Below are positions 8,525-17,079 of a DNA stretch of 64,000 nt, piece after piece. The stretch's first letter is position 1, and each line of letters opens with the position of its first letter. The DNA is from Microbacterium sufflavum (GTDB taxonomy: Bacteria > Actinomycetota > Actinomycetes > Actinomycetales > Microbacteriaceae). The notes under the pieces are model-generated. The model ran no database searches and had not been told where the DNA came from. It saw only the letters and a list, made by a program, of their open reading frames with translations. The stretch is from contig NZ_CP078076.1 of assembly GCF_023101165.1 (NCBI RefSeq), forward strand, positions 2,542,001 through 2,606,000, written 5' to 3'. The translations under genes were made by a program, and so were the position numbers.

Positions 8525-9418
8525 ATGGTCCCCTCCGGCATCCTCCTCGTCGACAAGCCCGGCGGGCTCACCAGTCACGACGTGGTCGCCCGCACGCGGC
8601 GGGCCTTCGGCACCCGCAAGGTGGGTCACGCCGGCACGCTCGACCCGATGGCGACCGGGCTGCTGGTGATCGGCGTCGAGGGTGCGACGCGGCTGCTCAC
8701 CTACGTCGTGGGTGCCGACAAGACCTACCTGGCCACGATCCGGCTCGGCACCACCACGACCACGGACGACGCCGAGGGTGACACGCTCACGGTCGCCGAG
8801 TCTGCGGCGTGGTCGACCGTCACCGACGACGCGATCGCTGCCGGCGTCGCCGCGCTGACGGGGGAGATCTCCCAGGTGCCCAGCGCGGTGTCGGCCATCA
8901 AGGTCGACGGACGTCGCGCCTACGACCGGGTGCGCGCGGGGGAGGAGGTCGTGCTCGCGGCCCGCGAGGTCTCCGTCAGCCGGTTCGACGTGCTCGCCAG
9001 CCGTCGCGGCGAGGACCACATCGACCTGGACGTGATCGTGGACTGCTCGTCCGGCACTTACATCCGCTCCCTGGCCCGCGACCTCGGCGCCGCGCTCGGG
9101 GTCGGGGGCCATCTGACGGCCCTGCGGCGGACCAGGGTCGGCCCCTTCGACGCGGCGGACGCGGTGGGCGTCGACGAGCTGGAGGGCGCGCCGACGCTGA
9201 CCCCGGCGCAGGCGGCGTCCCGCATCCTCCCGGTGCTCGCGGTCTCGGCGGATGAGGCGAGGGACCTGCGGCACGGCAAACGCCTCGCGGGCCAGGCCGA
9301 TCGGCTCTCCGGCGCCCTCGTCGCGGCGATCGATCAGGACGACGTGCTGGTCGGCATCGTCGAGAGACGCGGCGCCGACATCAAGAGCGCCATGAACATG
9401 CCGGAGGCCGTCCGATGA
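8525..9418 (+). CDS. truB: tRNA pseudouridine(55) synthase TruB
   Basis: TruB isomerises U55 in the T-loop of tRNAs. The 297-residue protein has the N-terminal GILLVDKPGGLTSHDVV and the catalytic motif GHAGTLDPMATG with the nucleophilic Asp at residue 40. The conserved QVPSAVSAIKVDGRRAY and CSSGTYIRSLARDLG segments follow. A C-terminal PUA-like portion is present. The start ATG lies six bases after a -10 hexamer. The end overlaps the next gene by ATGA, so the two are translationally coupled. This is the standard rbfA-truB-ribF neighbourhood, interrupted here by mutY and the LuxR gene. Confidence 0.96.
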   Translation: MVPSGILLVDKPGGLTSHDVVARTRRAFGTRKVGHAGTLDPMATGLLVIGVEGATRLLTYVVGADKTYLATIRLGTTTTTDDAEGDTLTVAESAAWSTVTDDAIAAGVAALTGEISQVPSAVSAIKVDGRRAYDRVRAGEEVVLAAREVSVSRFDVLASRRGEDHIDLDVIVDCSSGTYIRSLARDLGAALGVGGHLTALRRTRVGPFDAADAVGVDELEGAPTLTPAQAASRILPVLAVSADEARDLRHGKRLAGQADRLSGALVAAIDQDDVLVGIVERRGADIKSAMNMPEAVR

Positions 9419-9783
9419 TCCTGTGGTTCACGATCGTGCAGATCGCGGTGGCGGTCGCCGCCGGCGTCTTCTGCCTGGTGGCCGGTCTCGCTGGGCGCCG
9501 GCCGAGCGACTTCTCGGTCGGCGCGCTCGCACTCGTCGAGCTGCTGCTGATCGGGCAGGTCGTCGTCGCGATCGTCGCCCCGCTCTCGGGGAACCCGCCC
9601 ACGGGCGATCTCCTCGAGTACTGGGTGTATCTGGTCTCCGCCGTGCTGCTGCCGATCGGCGCCGTGCTGTGGGCCCTGATGGAGCGCAGCCGCTGGAGCA
9701 CGGTCGTGCTGGGCGTCGCGGCGCTCGCGATCGCGGTCATGCTGTGGCGCATGCAGGCCATCTGGACGGTCCAGGTCGCCTGA
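9415..9783 (+). CDS. Small integral membrane protein of unknown function
   Basis: The 122-residue product has four hydrophobic segments (about residues 2-22, 36-58, 70-90 and 96-114) and almost no soluble region, so it is a four-helix membrane protein. I do not recognise a family with certainty; it resembles unnamed actinobacterial membrane proteins. The ATG overlaps the truB stop in an ATGA, and the next gene is a second membrane protein of similar size, so the two may act together. No catalytic motif is visible. Confidence 0.8.
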   Translation: MILWFTIVQIAVAVAAGVFCLVAGLAGRRPSDFSVGALALVELLLIGQVVVAIVAPLSGNPPTGDLLEYWVYLVSAVLLPIGAVLWALMERSRWSTVVLGVAALAIAVMLWRMQAIWTVQVA

Positions 9784-9839
9784 CGGCGGGAGCCCCGCGG
9801 AGTCCGGCGTCCCGCCGCGGCTCTAGGATGGAATGCGCT

Positions 9840-10277
9840 ATGAGCTCCACCGCCCCCTCCACCCGGATGACCGGAATCGGTCGTGTCCTCGTGATCGTCT
9901 ACGCCGTCATGGCGCTGGCTGCCACGGGGCGCAGCTTCGTGCAGATCGTGCGCCGGTTCGATGAGGCGCCGCTCGCGTACACGCTGTCCGCCGTCGCCGC
10001 GCTCGTCTACATCCTCGCGACACTGGCGCTGATCTTCGCCCGGCGTCGCGGGTGGTACACCGTGGCGTGGGTCGCGATCGTGTTCGAGCTCACCGGCGTT
10101 CTCGTCGTCGGGGTGCTGAGCATCCTGCTTCCCGCGCTGTTCCAGCACGAGACCGTGTGGTCGCTGTTCGGCCGCGGCTACCTCTTCGTGCCGCTGGTGC
10201 TTCCCGTCTTCGGCATCTGGTGGCTGCGCACGCACCGCCCCGTTGCGGTGGAACGCCCGGTGGAGGCCGTCGCGTGA
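9840..10277 (+). CDS. Small integral membrane protein of unknown function
   Basis: The 145-residue product has four predicted transmembrane helices starting GIGRVLVIVYAVMALAATGRS and ending LVLPVFGIWWLRTH, followed by a short charged tail. A TAGGAT -10-like hexamer lies at 9824-9829, ten bases before the ATG, so it may have its own nearly leaderless promoter as well as read-through from truB. The stop overlaps the ribF start in GTGA, indicating coupling. Function unknown; lying just before the FAD synthetase gene does not by itself suggest flavin transport. Confidence 0.8.
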   Translation: MSSTAPSTRMTGIGRVLVIVYAVMALAATGRSFVQIVRRFDEAPLAYTLSAVAALVYILATLALIFARRRGWYTVAWVAIVFELTGVLVVGVLSILLPALFQHETVWSLFGRGYLFVPLVLPVFGIWWLRTHRPVAVERPVEAVA

Positions 10278-11224
10278 TCGTGTTCCGCAGTCCGGAGGAG
10301 GTTCCGGACGGCTTCGGACCCAGCGCGGTCGCCATCGGCAAGTTCGACGGGGTGCATCGAGGGCACCGCGCCGTGATCCAGCGGCTGAAGGACACCGCGG
10401 CCGCCACGGGGAGCCGGGCGGTCGCCGTCACCTTCGACCGCAATCCGCTCGCGGTCCTGCGCCCCGACCGGTGCCCCGAGAACGTCGTCACGGTGGAGCG
10501 CAAGCTCGAGCTGCTCGGCGAGCTGGGCCTCGACGCGACCCTGATGCTGACCTTCGACGAGGAGCTCGCCGCCCGCTCGGCGGAGGACTTCGTGGTGGAC
10601 ATCCTGGTGGGCGCGCTGCAGGTGTCGACCGTGTTCGTCGGCGCGGATTTCCGATTCGGGCATCGCGGGGCAGGCACACCCGAGCTGCTGCGCGAGCTGG
10701 GCCCCCGCTACGGCTTCACGGTCGAGGTGGTCGAGGACGTGTACCTCGAGGGGTCGTCGCGGCGCGTGTCGTCGAGCTGGATCCGCGAGCTGCTCGTGGA
10801 CGGCGACGTCGCGGGCGCCGCGCGGGTGCTGGGGCGCTCTCCTGATGTGCGCGGCGAGGTCGTGCACGGCCTCAAGCGCGGCCGCGAGCTGGGCTTCCCC
10901 ACCGCCAACCTCTCGACCATCGTCGACGCGTTCGTCCCCGCGGACGGCATCTACGCCGGCTGGCTGGTCGACCACGACACCGGCATCCGGCATCCGTCCG
11001 CGATCTCCGTCGGCACGAACCCCACGTTCGACGACGTGCTGGTCCGCCAGGTCGAGGCGCACGTGCTGGGGGAGACGGGGCTCGACCTCTACGGGCACGA
11101 CGTGACGGTGGAGTTCGTGGAGCGGTTGCGCGGCATGGTGGCGTTCGAGGGCATCGAGAAGCTCATGTCGCAGATGGCGGCCGATGTGGCGCAGGCTGCG
11201 GCGATCCTCGGCGTGGAGTCCTGA
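10274..11224 (+). CDS. ribF: Bifunctional riboflavin kinase/FAD synthetase
   Basis: RibF phosphorylates riboflavin to FMN and adenylylates FMN to FAD. The 316-residue protein has the nucleotidyltransferase domain first (AIGKFDGVHRGHRAVIQ near residue 22, FVGADFRFGHRGAG near 120). The flavokinase domain follows, with GRELGFPTANLS and the SVGTNPTFD motif. The GTG at 10274 shares bases with the stop of the preceding membrane protein (GTGA), which fixes the start. Length and motifs are normal for a bacterial bifunctional enzyme. Confidence 0.96.
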   Translation: MIVFRSPEEVPDGFGPSAVAIGKFDGVHRGHRAVIQRLKDTAAATGSRAVAVTFDRNPLAVLRPDRCPENVVTVERKLELLGELGLDATLMLTFDEELAARSAEDFVVDILVGALQVSTVFVGADFRFGHRGAGTPELLRELGPRYGFTVEVVEDVYLEGSSRRVSSSWIRELLVDGDVAGAARVLGRSPDVRGEVVHGLKRGRELGFPTANLSTIVDAFVPADGIYAGWLVDHDTGIRHPSAISVGTNPTFDDVLVRQVEAHVLGETGLDLYGHDVTVEFVERLRGMVAFEGIEKLMSQMAADVAQAAAILGVES

Positions 11225-11433
11225 CCGCTGCACCGCGATTCCGGCGCGCGGTTCCGCGGGCGGTCGGCCCGATGACATAGAATGGGAGCAGGCTCCCGCC
11301 GACCCGCGCACCGCCGTGAGCGCCGGAGGGAGACGATCCACGGTCCGCACGGTCCTGGCTCACGCCACACGCGGACGACGAGAACGGCCATCGGCTCCCT
11401 GGGGGCGCCGGGCCCTTCAGGCTCAGGAGGAGC
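11225..11433 (+). promoter_or_regulatory. Promoter and long leader of the SNF2 helicase gene
   Basis: TAGAAT at 11278-11283 is a good -10 candidate, giving a leader of about 145 bases before the ATG at 11434, preceded by AGGAGGAG. The leader is GC-rich and can form several weak hairpins, but I see no recognisable riboswitch. Confidence 0.4.
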
Positions 11434-13578
11434 ATGCCGACCACGGCAACCGCCGCCACGCGGCGCAAGAAGACGTCCCGTCGCGACGACGAGGCACCCC
11501 TCATCCCGATCCTCGCGCGCAAGGTGCGCGAGATCGAGGCGAAGTCCCAGCGCGGCAAGCTGGGCCCGACGAACCGCACGAAGTTCCAGGTCATCGCGTT
11601 CCTGGTGCGTGAGGAGCGCGCGCGGGTCAAAGCCGACACCGAGATCACCGACGCCGCGCGCACCGAGCTGCTCAAGCGTCTGGACGGCGTCGCCACGATC
11701 CTCGCCAAGACGGCCGCGCGCGACACCTCGCTCATCCAGCTGCTGGAGGCCGACCAGGCCACGTCGCCCGTCGCCAAGCGCATGCGCCGCGACTGGCTGC
11801 TGGAGTCGGGCGCCGAGCTGCCGCCCGAGGAGCTCATCATCGCGGACCAGGCGCCCGTGCAGGCCCCCGTGGTGCCGGCCGCGATCGCCGAACGTCAGGT
11901 GACGCCGCCGTCCGTGGAGTCGCGACAGCTCGCCAACCCCTTCCTCGCGCCCGACCTCACGCCGCGCCCGGCCAGCACGCCCCGGCGCCGCCTCGACGGC
12001 TGGGAGCTGATGGGGCCGCTGTACAAGGCGTTCGAGACCGGCGCCGGCGGTGCGGCAGCCTCGATGGAGCTTCCGCCCGCGCCCGAGTTCGATCACGTGT
12101 CGCCCAAGGGCCTCGACGTGATGGTGCACCAGTCGCGCTTCCTCGAGGCGGTGCGCGCGGGGCACCGCAGCTTCCTGCTCGCGGATGAGCCGGGTCTGGG
12201 CAAGACCGCGCAGTCGGTGCTGGCGGCATCCGTCGCAGGCGCCTACCCGCTGCTCGCCGTGGTGCCGAACGTGGTGAAGATGAACTGGGCGCGCGAGGTG
12301 GAGCGGTGGACGCCGCAGCGCCGCGCGACCGTCATCCAGGGCGACGGCGACGACATCGACGCGTTCGCCGACGTGTTCATCGTCAACTACGAGATCCTCG
12401 ATCGTCACCTGTCGTGGCTCGCGACCATCGGTCTGCGGGGCATGGTCGTCGACGAGGCGCACTTCATCAAGAACCTGTCGTCGCAGCGCTCCCAGAACGT
12501 GCTGTCGCTGGCCGCGCAGGTGCGTGAGCGCACGCCGGGACACGACCCGCTGATGCTCGCGCTCACGGGTACCCCGCTGATCAACGACGTCGAGGACTTC
12601 GACGCCATCTGGCGCTTCCTCGGGTGGACGAACGGCGAGAAGCCGGGACCGGCGCTCATGGAGAAGCTCGACGCGACCGGGTTCACGCCCGCCGACAAGG
12701 CGTTCTATCCCGAAGCGCGGGACGCGGTGATCTCGATGGGTATCGTGCGCCGCAAGAAGAAGGACGTCGCGGCCGACCTCCCGGACAAGCTCGTCGCAGA
12801 TCTGCCGGTGCAGCTCGACGACGAGTTCGGACGCAGCATCCGTCAGGCCGAGCGCGAGCTGGGGGAGCGGCTGGCCGCGCGCTACCGCCGCATCATCGAG
12901 GCACGGGGCGATCGCGGGCTCCTTCCCGGCGAGATCGACGACGACATCGTGCGCCTGATCGCTCAGAACGAGCTCGAGGAGTCGAAGGCCGCGGGCACCG
13001 GAGGCGACAACGTCTTCACGATGGTGCGCCGCATCGGTCAGGCCAAGGCGCCGCTCGCGGCCGACTACGCGGCGCAGCTGCAGCGGTCGGTCGGCAAGGT
13101 CGTGTTCTTCGCGAAGCACATCGACGTCATGGACCAGGCGGAGGCGCACTTCGCCGCCGCGGGGATCCGCGCGGTGTCGATCCGCGGCGATCAGACCACG
13201 ACCGTGCGTCAGCAGGCGATCGACGACTTCAACGGCGACCCGGACGTGGGCATCGCGGTGTGCTCGCTGACGGCTGCCGGTGTGGGGCTCAACCTCCAGG
13301 CCGCGTCGAACGTCGTGCTCGCCGAGCTCTCGTGGACGGCGGCCGAGCAGACGCAGGCCATCGACCGCGTGCACCGCATCGGGCAGGACGAGCCGGTGAC
13401 GGCGTGGCGCATCATCGCCGCGCACACGATCGACACCAAGATCGCGGAGCTCATCGACCAGAAGCAGGGCCTCGCGGCCAGGGCGCTGGACGGCGAGGCG
13501 ACCGAGGAGGCGGCGAGCGAGTCGGTGCAGCTGGCGGCCCTCATGCACCTGCTGCGCGAGGCCCTCGGCGGGAGCTGA
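11434..13578 (+). CDS. SNF2-family DEAD/DEAH-box helicase-like ATPase
   Basis: The 714-residue protein has a basic 200-residue N-terminal region and then two RecA-like lobes of a superfamily 2 Snf2-type translocase. Motif I is DEPGLGKT (near residue 250), motif II is DEAH (near 345), motif III is LTGTP. The C-terminal helicase lobe contains VCSLTAAGVGLNLQAA and the motif VI region QTQAIDRVHRIGQ. Such enzymes remodel protein-DNA complexes or anneal strands; it is closest in style to stand-alone bacterial SMARCAL1-like proteins. AGGAGGAG precedes the ATG. No adjacent nuclease or methylase is present, so a defence-island role is not supported. Confidence 0.88.
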   Translation: MPTTATAATRRKKTSRRDDEAPLIPILARKVREIEAKSQRGKLGPTNRTKFQVIAFLVREERARVKADTEITDAARTELLKRLDGVATILAKTAARDTSLIQLLEADQATSPVAKRMRRDWLLESGAELPPEELIIADQAPVQAPVVPAAIAERQVTPPSVESRQLANPFLAPDLTPRPASTPRRRLDGWELMGPLYKAFETGAGGAAASMELPPAPEFDHVSPKGLDVMVHQSRFLEAVRAGHRSFLLADEPGLGKTAQSVLAASVAGAYPLLAVVPNVVKMNWAREVERWTPQRRATVIQGDGDDIDAFADVFIVNYEILDRHLSWLATIGLRGMVVDEAHFIKNLSSQRSQNVLSLAAQVRERTPGHDPLMLALTGTPLINDVEDFDAIWRFLGWTNGEKPGPALMEKLDATGFTPADKAFYPEARDAVISMGIVRRKKKDVAADLPDKLVADLPVQLDDEFGRSIRQAERELGERLAARYRRIIEARGDRGLLPGEIDDDIVRLIAQNELEESKAAGTGGDNVFTMVRRIGQAKAPLAADYAAQLQRSVGKVVFFAKHIDVMDQAEAHFAAAGIRAVSIRGDQTTTVRQQAIDDFNGDPDVGIAVCSLTAAGVGLNLQAASNVVLAELSWTAAEQTQAIDRVHRIGQDEPVTAWRIIAAHTIDTKIAELIDQKQGLAARALDGEATEEAASESVQLAALMHLLREALGGS

Positions 13579-13586
13579 GCCTCCGC

Positions 13587-13604
13587 TAAGAACGCGAGTT
13601 CTTA
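13587..13604 (+). promoter_or_regulatory. TAAGAAC-N4-GTTCTTA palindrome downstream of the helicase gene
   Basis: A perfect 7-bp inverted repeat with a 4-base spacer, AT-rich in a GC-rich background, starts eight bases after the helicase stop. It could be a short terminator, but there is no T-run and its shape equally fits a dimeric repressor operator upstream of pfkA. Confidence 0.45.
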
Positions 13605-13660
13605 ACGCCGGATTCGCCTCGGATCGGGCTTCGATCTCAAAGTTCGCGGATTCCCCGGGT

Positions 13661-13728
13661 CGGACGCGTCAAGATCCTGGTTTTTCGACGCGTCCGAATG
13701 GCGGCGGAGGGCGGCGTGCCGCTAGGGT
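13661..13728 (+). promoter_or_regulatory. pfkA upstream region: inverted repeat and -10 element
   Basis: CGGACGCGTC (13661-13670) and GACGCGTCCG (13687-13696) form a perfect 10-bp inverted repeat around a 16-base loop with five Ts. TAGGGT at 13723-13728 is the likely -10, giving a leader of about 50 bases to the ATG at 13788. The repeat lies just upstream of the promoter and could terminate helicase transcription or bind a regulator. Confidence 0.5.
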
Positions 13729-13787
13729 CGATCCCAGGCACCGTCGCCTTTCCCCCTCCCGACACTCGAACCTCCGAAGGCAGCAGC

Positions 13788-14816
13788 ATGAAGATCGGCA
13801 TCCTGACGAGCGGCGGCGACTGCCCCGGACTCAACGCGGTCATCCGCGGCATCGTGCTCAAGGGCACCACCACCTACGACCTGGAGTTCGTCGGCATCCG
13901 CGACGGCTGGCGCGGGGTCGTCGAGGGCGACTTCATGCCCCTCACCCGGCACGAGGTGAAGGGTCTGTCGAAGGTGGGCGGCACGATCCTCGGCACGAGC
14001 CGCACCAACCCGTACGAGGGTGAGCGCGGCGGCGCCGAGAACATCGCCAAGACGCTCTACGGTCACAAGATCGACGGCATCGTGGCGATCGGCGGCGAGG
14101 GCACCCTGGCCGCGGCCGACCGGCTCGCGAAGGACGGCATCAAGGTGCTCGGCGTCCCGAAGACGATCGACAACGACCTGCGCGCCACCGACTACTCGTT
14201 CGGTTTCGACACCGCGGTGAACATCGCGACCGACGCCATGGACCGTCTGCGGACGACCGGCGACTCTCACCAGCGGTGCATGGTCGCCGAGGTCATGGGC
14301 CGTCACGTCGGCTGGATCGCGCTGCACGCCGGCATGGCCGCCGGTGCCCACGTGATCTGCATCCCCGAGGTCCCCATGTCCATCGACGAGATCACCGAGC
14401 TGGTCACGCGGGCACACGACCGCGGCCGCGCTCCGCTGGTCGTGGTGTCGGAGGGCTTTACGCTCACGGGCATGGAGGAGGCCTACAGCGACAAGGGCCT
14501 CGACGCCTTCAACCGCCCGCGCCTCGGCGGGATCGGCGACCTGCTGGCCCCGGAGATCGAGCGGATCACCGGCATCGAGACCCGCGCCACGATCCTGGGG
14601 CACATCCAGCGCGGCGGCTCGCCCTCGGCGTTCGATCGCGTGCTGGCAACGCGCCTGGGCCTGCACGCCGCCGACGCGATCGTCGACGGCGCCTGGGGCC
14701 AGATGGTGGCGATGCAGGGCACCGACATCGTGCGCGTGCCCTTCGCGGATGCGCTGGGCGAGCTGAACACGGTGCCGCGCTACCGCTACGACGAGGCCGC
14801 CGCGCTGTTCGGCTGA
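13788..14816 (+). CDS. pfkA: 6-phosphofructokinase
   Basis: The enzyme phosphorylates fructose 6-phosphate at C1, the committed step of glycolysis. The 342-residue protein carries GGDCPGLNAVIRG at the N-terminus, GGEGTL near residue 102, PKTIDNDL near 124 and the substrate motif MGRHVGWIAL. Gly rather than Asp at the position after GGE indicates ATP rather than pyrophosphate use, while the Lys of PKTIDND is typical of the actinobacterial group of ATP-dependent enzymes. The ATG at 13788 is preceded by GAAGG and gives the family start MKIGILTSGGDCPG; an in-frame ATG at 13698 would add a non-homologous leader. Confidence 0.95.
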   Translation: MKIGILTSGGDCPGLNAVIRGIVLKGTTTYDLEFVGIRDGWRGVVEGDFMPLTRHEVKGLSKVGGTILGTSRTNPYEGERGGAENIAKTLYGHKIDGIVAIGGEGTLAAADRLAKDGIKVLGVPKTIDNDLRATDYSFGFDTAVNIATDAMDRLRTTGDSHQRCMVAEVMGRHVGWIALHAGMAAGAHVICIPEVPMSIDEITELVTRAHDRGRAPLVVVSEGFTLTGMEEAYSDKGLDAFNRPRLGGIGDLLAPEIERITGIETRATILGHIQRGGSPSAFDRVLATRLGLHAADAIVDGAWGQMVAMQGTDIVRVPFADALGELNTVPRYRYDEAAALFG

Positions 14817-14827
14817 CCCGCCGCGGC

Positions 14828-16927
14828 TCAGGCGTCGGCGAGGCCGAGCGTGTCGAGCAGCCAGGCGAGCTCGAACGCGCGCTCACGCCAGGAGTTGTAG
14901 CGCCCGCTCACGCCCCCGTGCCCGGCGACCATCTCGCACTTGAGGAGCACGTCGGTCGCCCCGGCCTCGCGGAGCCGGGCCACCCACTTGGCCGGCTCGA
15001 CGTACAGCACTCGCGTGTCGTTGAGTGATGTCACGGCGAGGATCCGCGGGTAGTGCACACCCTCGCGCACGTTCTCGTACGGCGTGTACGACTTCATGTA
15101 GGCGTACACCTCTGCGTCGTGCAGCGGGTCGCCCCACTCGTCCCACTCGATCACGGTGAGGGGAAGCGACGGGTCGAGGATCGTGGTCAGGGCGTCGACG
15201 AACGGCACCCCGGCGAGCACTCCGGCGAACAGCTCGGGGGCCAGGTTCGCGACCGCGCCCATCAGCAGGCCGCCCGCACTGCCGCCCTCGGCGACCAGCT
15301 GCGCGGGCGTCGTCGTGCCCTCCGCGACCAGGTGCCGTGCGCACGCGACGAAGTCCGTGAAGGTGTTGCGCTTGTGCAGCAGCTTCCCCTCCTCGTACCA
15401 CTGCCGTCCCATCTCGCCGCCGCCGCGCACGTGGGCGACCGCGAAGACCACGCCGCGGTCGAGCTCCGACAGCCGCGCCACGGAGAACCCCGGGTCGATC
15501 GAGTGCTCGTACGAGCCGTAGCCGTACAGGTGCACGGGGCGCGCCTCGGCACCCGGCTCCCCGAACGACCGCTTCCAGACGAGCGAGATCGGCACGCGGG
15601 TGCCGTCTTCCGCGGTCGCCCACTCGCGGCGCTGGCCGTAGGCGGAGGGCTCATAGCCGCCCAGGACGGCCACCTGCTTGCGCAGCACGAGCTCGCGCGT
15701 GGCGAGGTCGAGCTCGTACACCGTGCCTGGCGTCACGAAGGAGGTGTAGCCGAGCCGGAGGAAGGGGGCGTGCCACTCGGGGTTGCCGCTCACGCCGGCG
15801 GAGTAGAGCGGCTCGTCGAAGCGGAGTTCCTCGACCGCATCGGTCGCGTAGTCGAGCAGGCCGACCCGTTCGAGCCCCTCGCTGCGGTACTCCACGGTGG
15901 CGAAGTCCCGGAACGCATCGACCCCGAGGAGTCGCCGTCCCGGCTCGTGGGGGAGGATCACGCGTCGCTCGCCCTGCGGGTCCGCGACGGTCACCGACAC
16001 GAGCTCGAAGTCCAGGGCGCCGTCGTTGTGCAGGATCAGCAGTCGGTCCTCGCCGTCGACCACGGCGTGCTCCAGCGAGTACTCCACACCCTCGCGACGC
16101 GGCCACACCAGCTGCGGCTCCGCGGTGATGTCGCCGGACAGGTCGACCAGGCGCTCCTCGCTCGTGATGCTCGACCCGACCGCGATCACGAGGTACCGGC
16201 GGCTGCGGGTGATCCCGGCGCCGAGCCAGAACTTCTCGTCGGTTTCGTGGAACAGCCGCACGTCGTCCGCGACGGGGGTGCCGAGGCGGTGCAGCCACAG
16301 GGTGTCCGGGCGCCAGGCCTCGTCGCGCGTGGTGTAGAGCACCCCCGTGCCGTCGGGGGTGAAGAAGGCGCTGCCGGTGTTCGGGATCTCGTCGTCGAGC
16401 GTGGTGCCCGTCGCGAGATCGCGTACGCGCACGGTGTAGAGCTCGTCGCCCTCGAAGTCGGTGGACCACAGGAGCTTCGTCGCGTCATCCGTGGTGTCGA
16501 AGGCTCCGAGCGAGAAGAACTCGTGGCCCTCCGCCTCGGCGTTGCCGTCCAGCAGCACGACCTCGCCGGGCACCGGGACGCCGGGCTCCAGGCGCGGGGG
16601 AGTCCAGTCGTCGGGTTCCGCGGCCGCGCGGCAGTGGATCGCGTACTGCGCGCCCTCTTCGGTGCGGCTGTAGTACCACCAGTCGCCGCGGCGGGTCGGC
16701 ACCGACAGATCCGTCTCCTGCACGCGGCCCTTGATCTCCTGGAACAGGGTCTCGCGCAGTCCGGCCAGGTGGGCGGTCTCGGCCTCGGTGTGGGCGTTCT
16801 CGGCCTCGAGATGAGCGATGACCTCGGGGGAATCCTTCTCGCGCAGCCATTCGTAGGGGTCTTCCACGGTGTCCCCGTGGTGCGTGCGGAACGTCGGACG
16901 GCGGGCGGCGATCGGGGCGTCAGTCAC
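14828..16927 (-). CDS. ptrB: Oligopeptidase B (S9A family serine peptidase)
   Basis: Oligopeptidase B cleaves short peptides after basic residues in the cytoplasm. The 699-residue protein has an N-terminal beta-propeller (about 70-410) and a C-terminal alpha/beta-hydrolase domain with the nucleophile motif GGSAGG near residue 555. The catalytic Asp lies in LNDTRVLY and the catalytic His in GHGGVSGRY. YGYGSYE and HVRGGGEMGR are typical of the family. Length matches the E. coli enzyme (about 686). The GTG at 16927 is supported by TAGCGT six bases upstream; no signal peptide is present. The gene is convergent with pfkA. Confidence 0.93.
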   Translation of the reverse strand: MTDAPIAARRPTFRTHHGDTVEDPYEWLREKDSPEVIAHLEAENAHTEAETAHLAGLRETLFQEIKGRVQETDLSVPTRRGDWWYYSRTEEGAQYAIHCRAAAEPDDWTPPRLEPGVPVPGEVVLLDGNAEAEGHEFFSLGAFDTTDDATKLLWSTDFEGDELYTVRVRDLATGTTLDDEIPNTGSAFFTPDGTGVLYTTRDEAWRPDTLWLHRLGTPVADDVRLFHETDEKFWLGAGITRSRRYLVIAVGSSITSEERLVDLSGDITAEPQLVWPRREGVEYSLEHAVVDGEDRLLILHNDGALDFELVSVTVADPQGERRVILPHEPGRRLLGVDAFRDFATVEYRSEGLERVGLLDYATDAVEELRFDEPLYSAGVSGNPEWHAPFLRLGYTSFVTPGTVYELDLATRELVLRKQVAVLGGYEPSAYGQRREWATAEDGTRVPISLVWKRSFGEPGAEARPVHLYGYGSYEHSIDPGFSVARLSELDRGVVFAVAHVRGGGEMGRQWYEEGKLLHKRNTFTDFVACARHLVAEGTTTPAQLVAEGGSAGGLLMGAVANLAPELFAGVLAGVPFVDALTTILDPSLPLTVIEWDEWGDPLHDAEVYAYMKSYTPYENVREGVHYPRILAVTSLNDTRVLYVEPAKWVARLREAGATDVLLKCEMVAGHGGVSGRYNSWRERAFELAWLLDTLGLADA

Positions 16928-16939
16928 CGCTCCACGCTA
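16928..16939 (-). promoter_or_regulatory. Oligopeptidase B -10 element abutting the GTG start
   Basis: On the minus strand TAGCGT (16939-16934) is followed by six bases and GTG at 16927, predicting a leaderless transcript. Confidence 0.6.
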
Positions 16940-16979
16940 TCCCAGGTCGAGTTGACCGGCACGGGGGACGGTGGGAGGA

Positions 16980-16997
16980 TTTACCGGGGCCGGTAAA
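16980..16997 (+). promoter_or_regulatory. TTTACCGG-N2-CCGGTAAA palindrome between ptrB and the phosphate transporter
   Basis: A perfect 8-bp inverted repeat with a 2-base centre lies in the divergent 152-base intergenic region, 41 bases upstream of the ptrB -10 and 82 bases upstream of the transporter start. The length and symmetry fit a dimeric regulator's operator. No matching regulator gene is adjacent. Confidence 0.5.
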
Positions 16998-17079
16998 CGG
17001 AAGTCAAACCCACGGTGAACTCTTCGTTCGTCACGTCGATCCCGTCGACATTCCCTTTCCTCAAGACCGAAAGCGAACG

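Noticed and set aside
11434..13578. SNF2-type helicase as part of a phage-defence island
   Set aside because: No nuclease, methylase, protease or other defence partner lies nearby; neighbours are ribF and pfkA.
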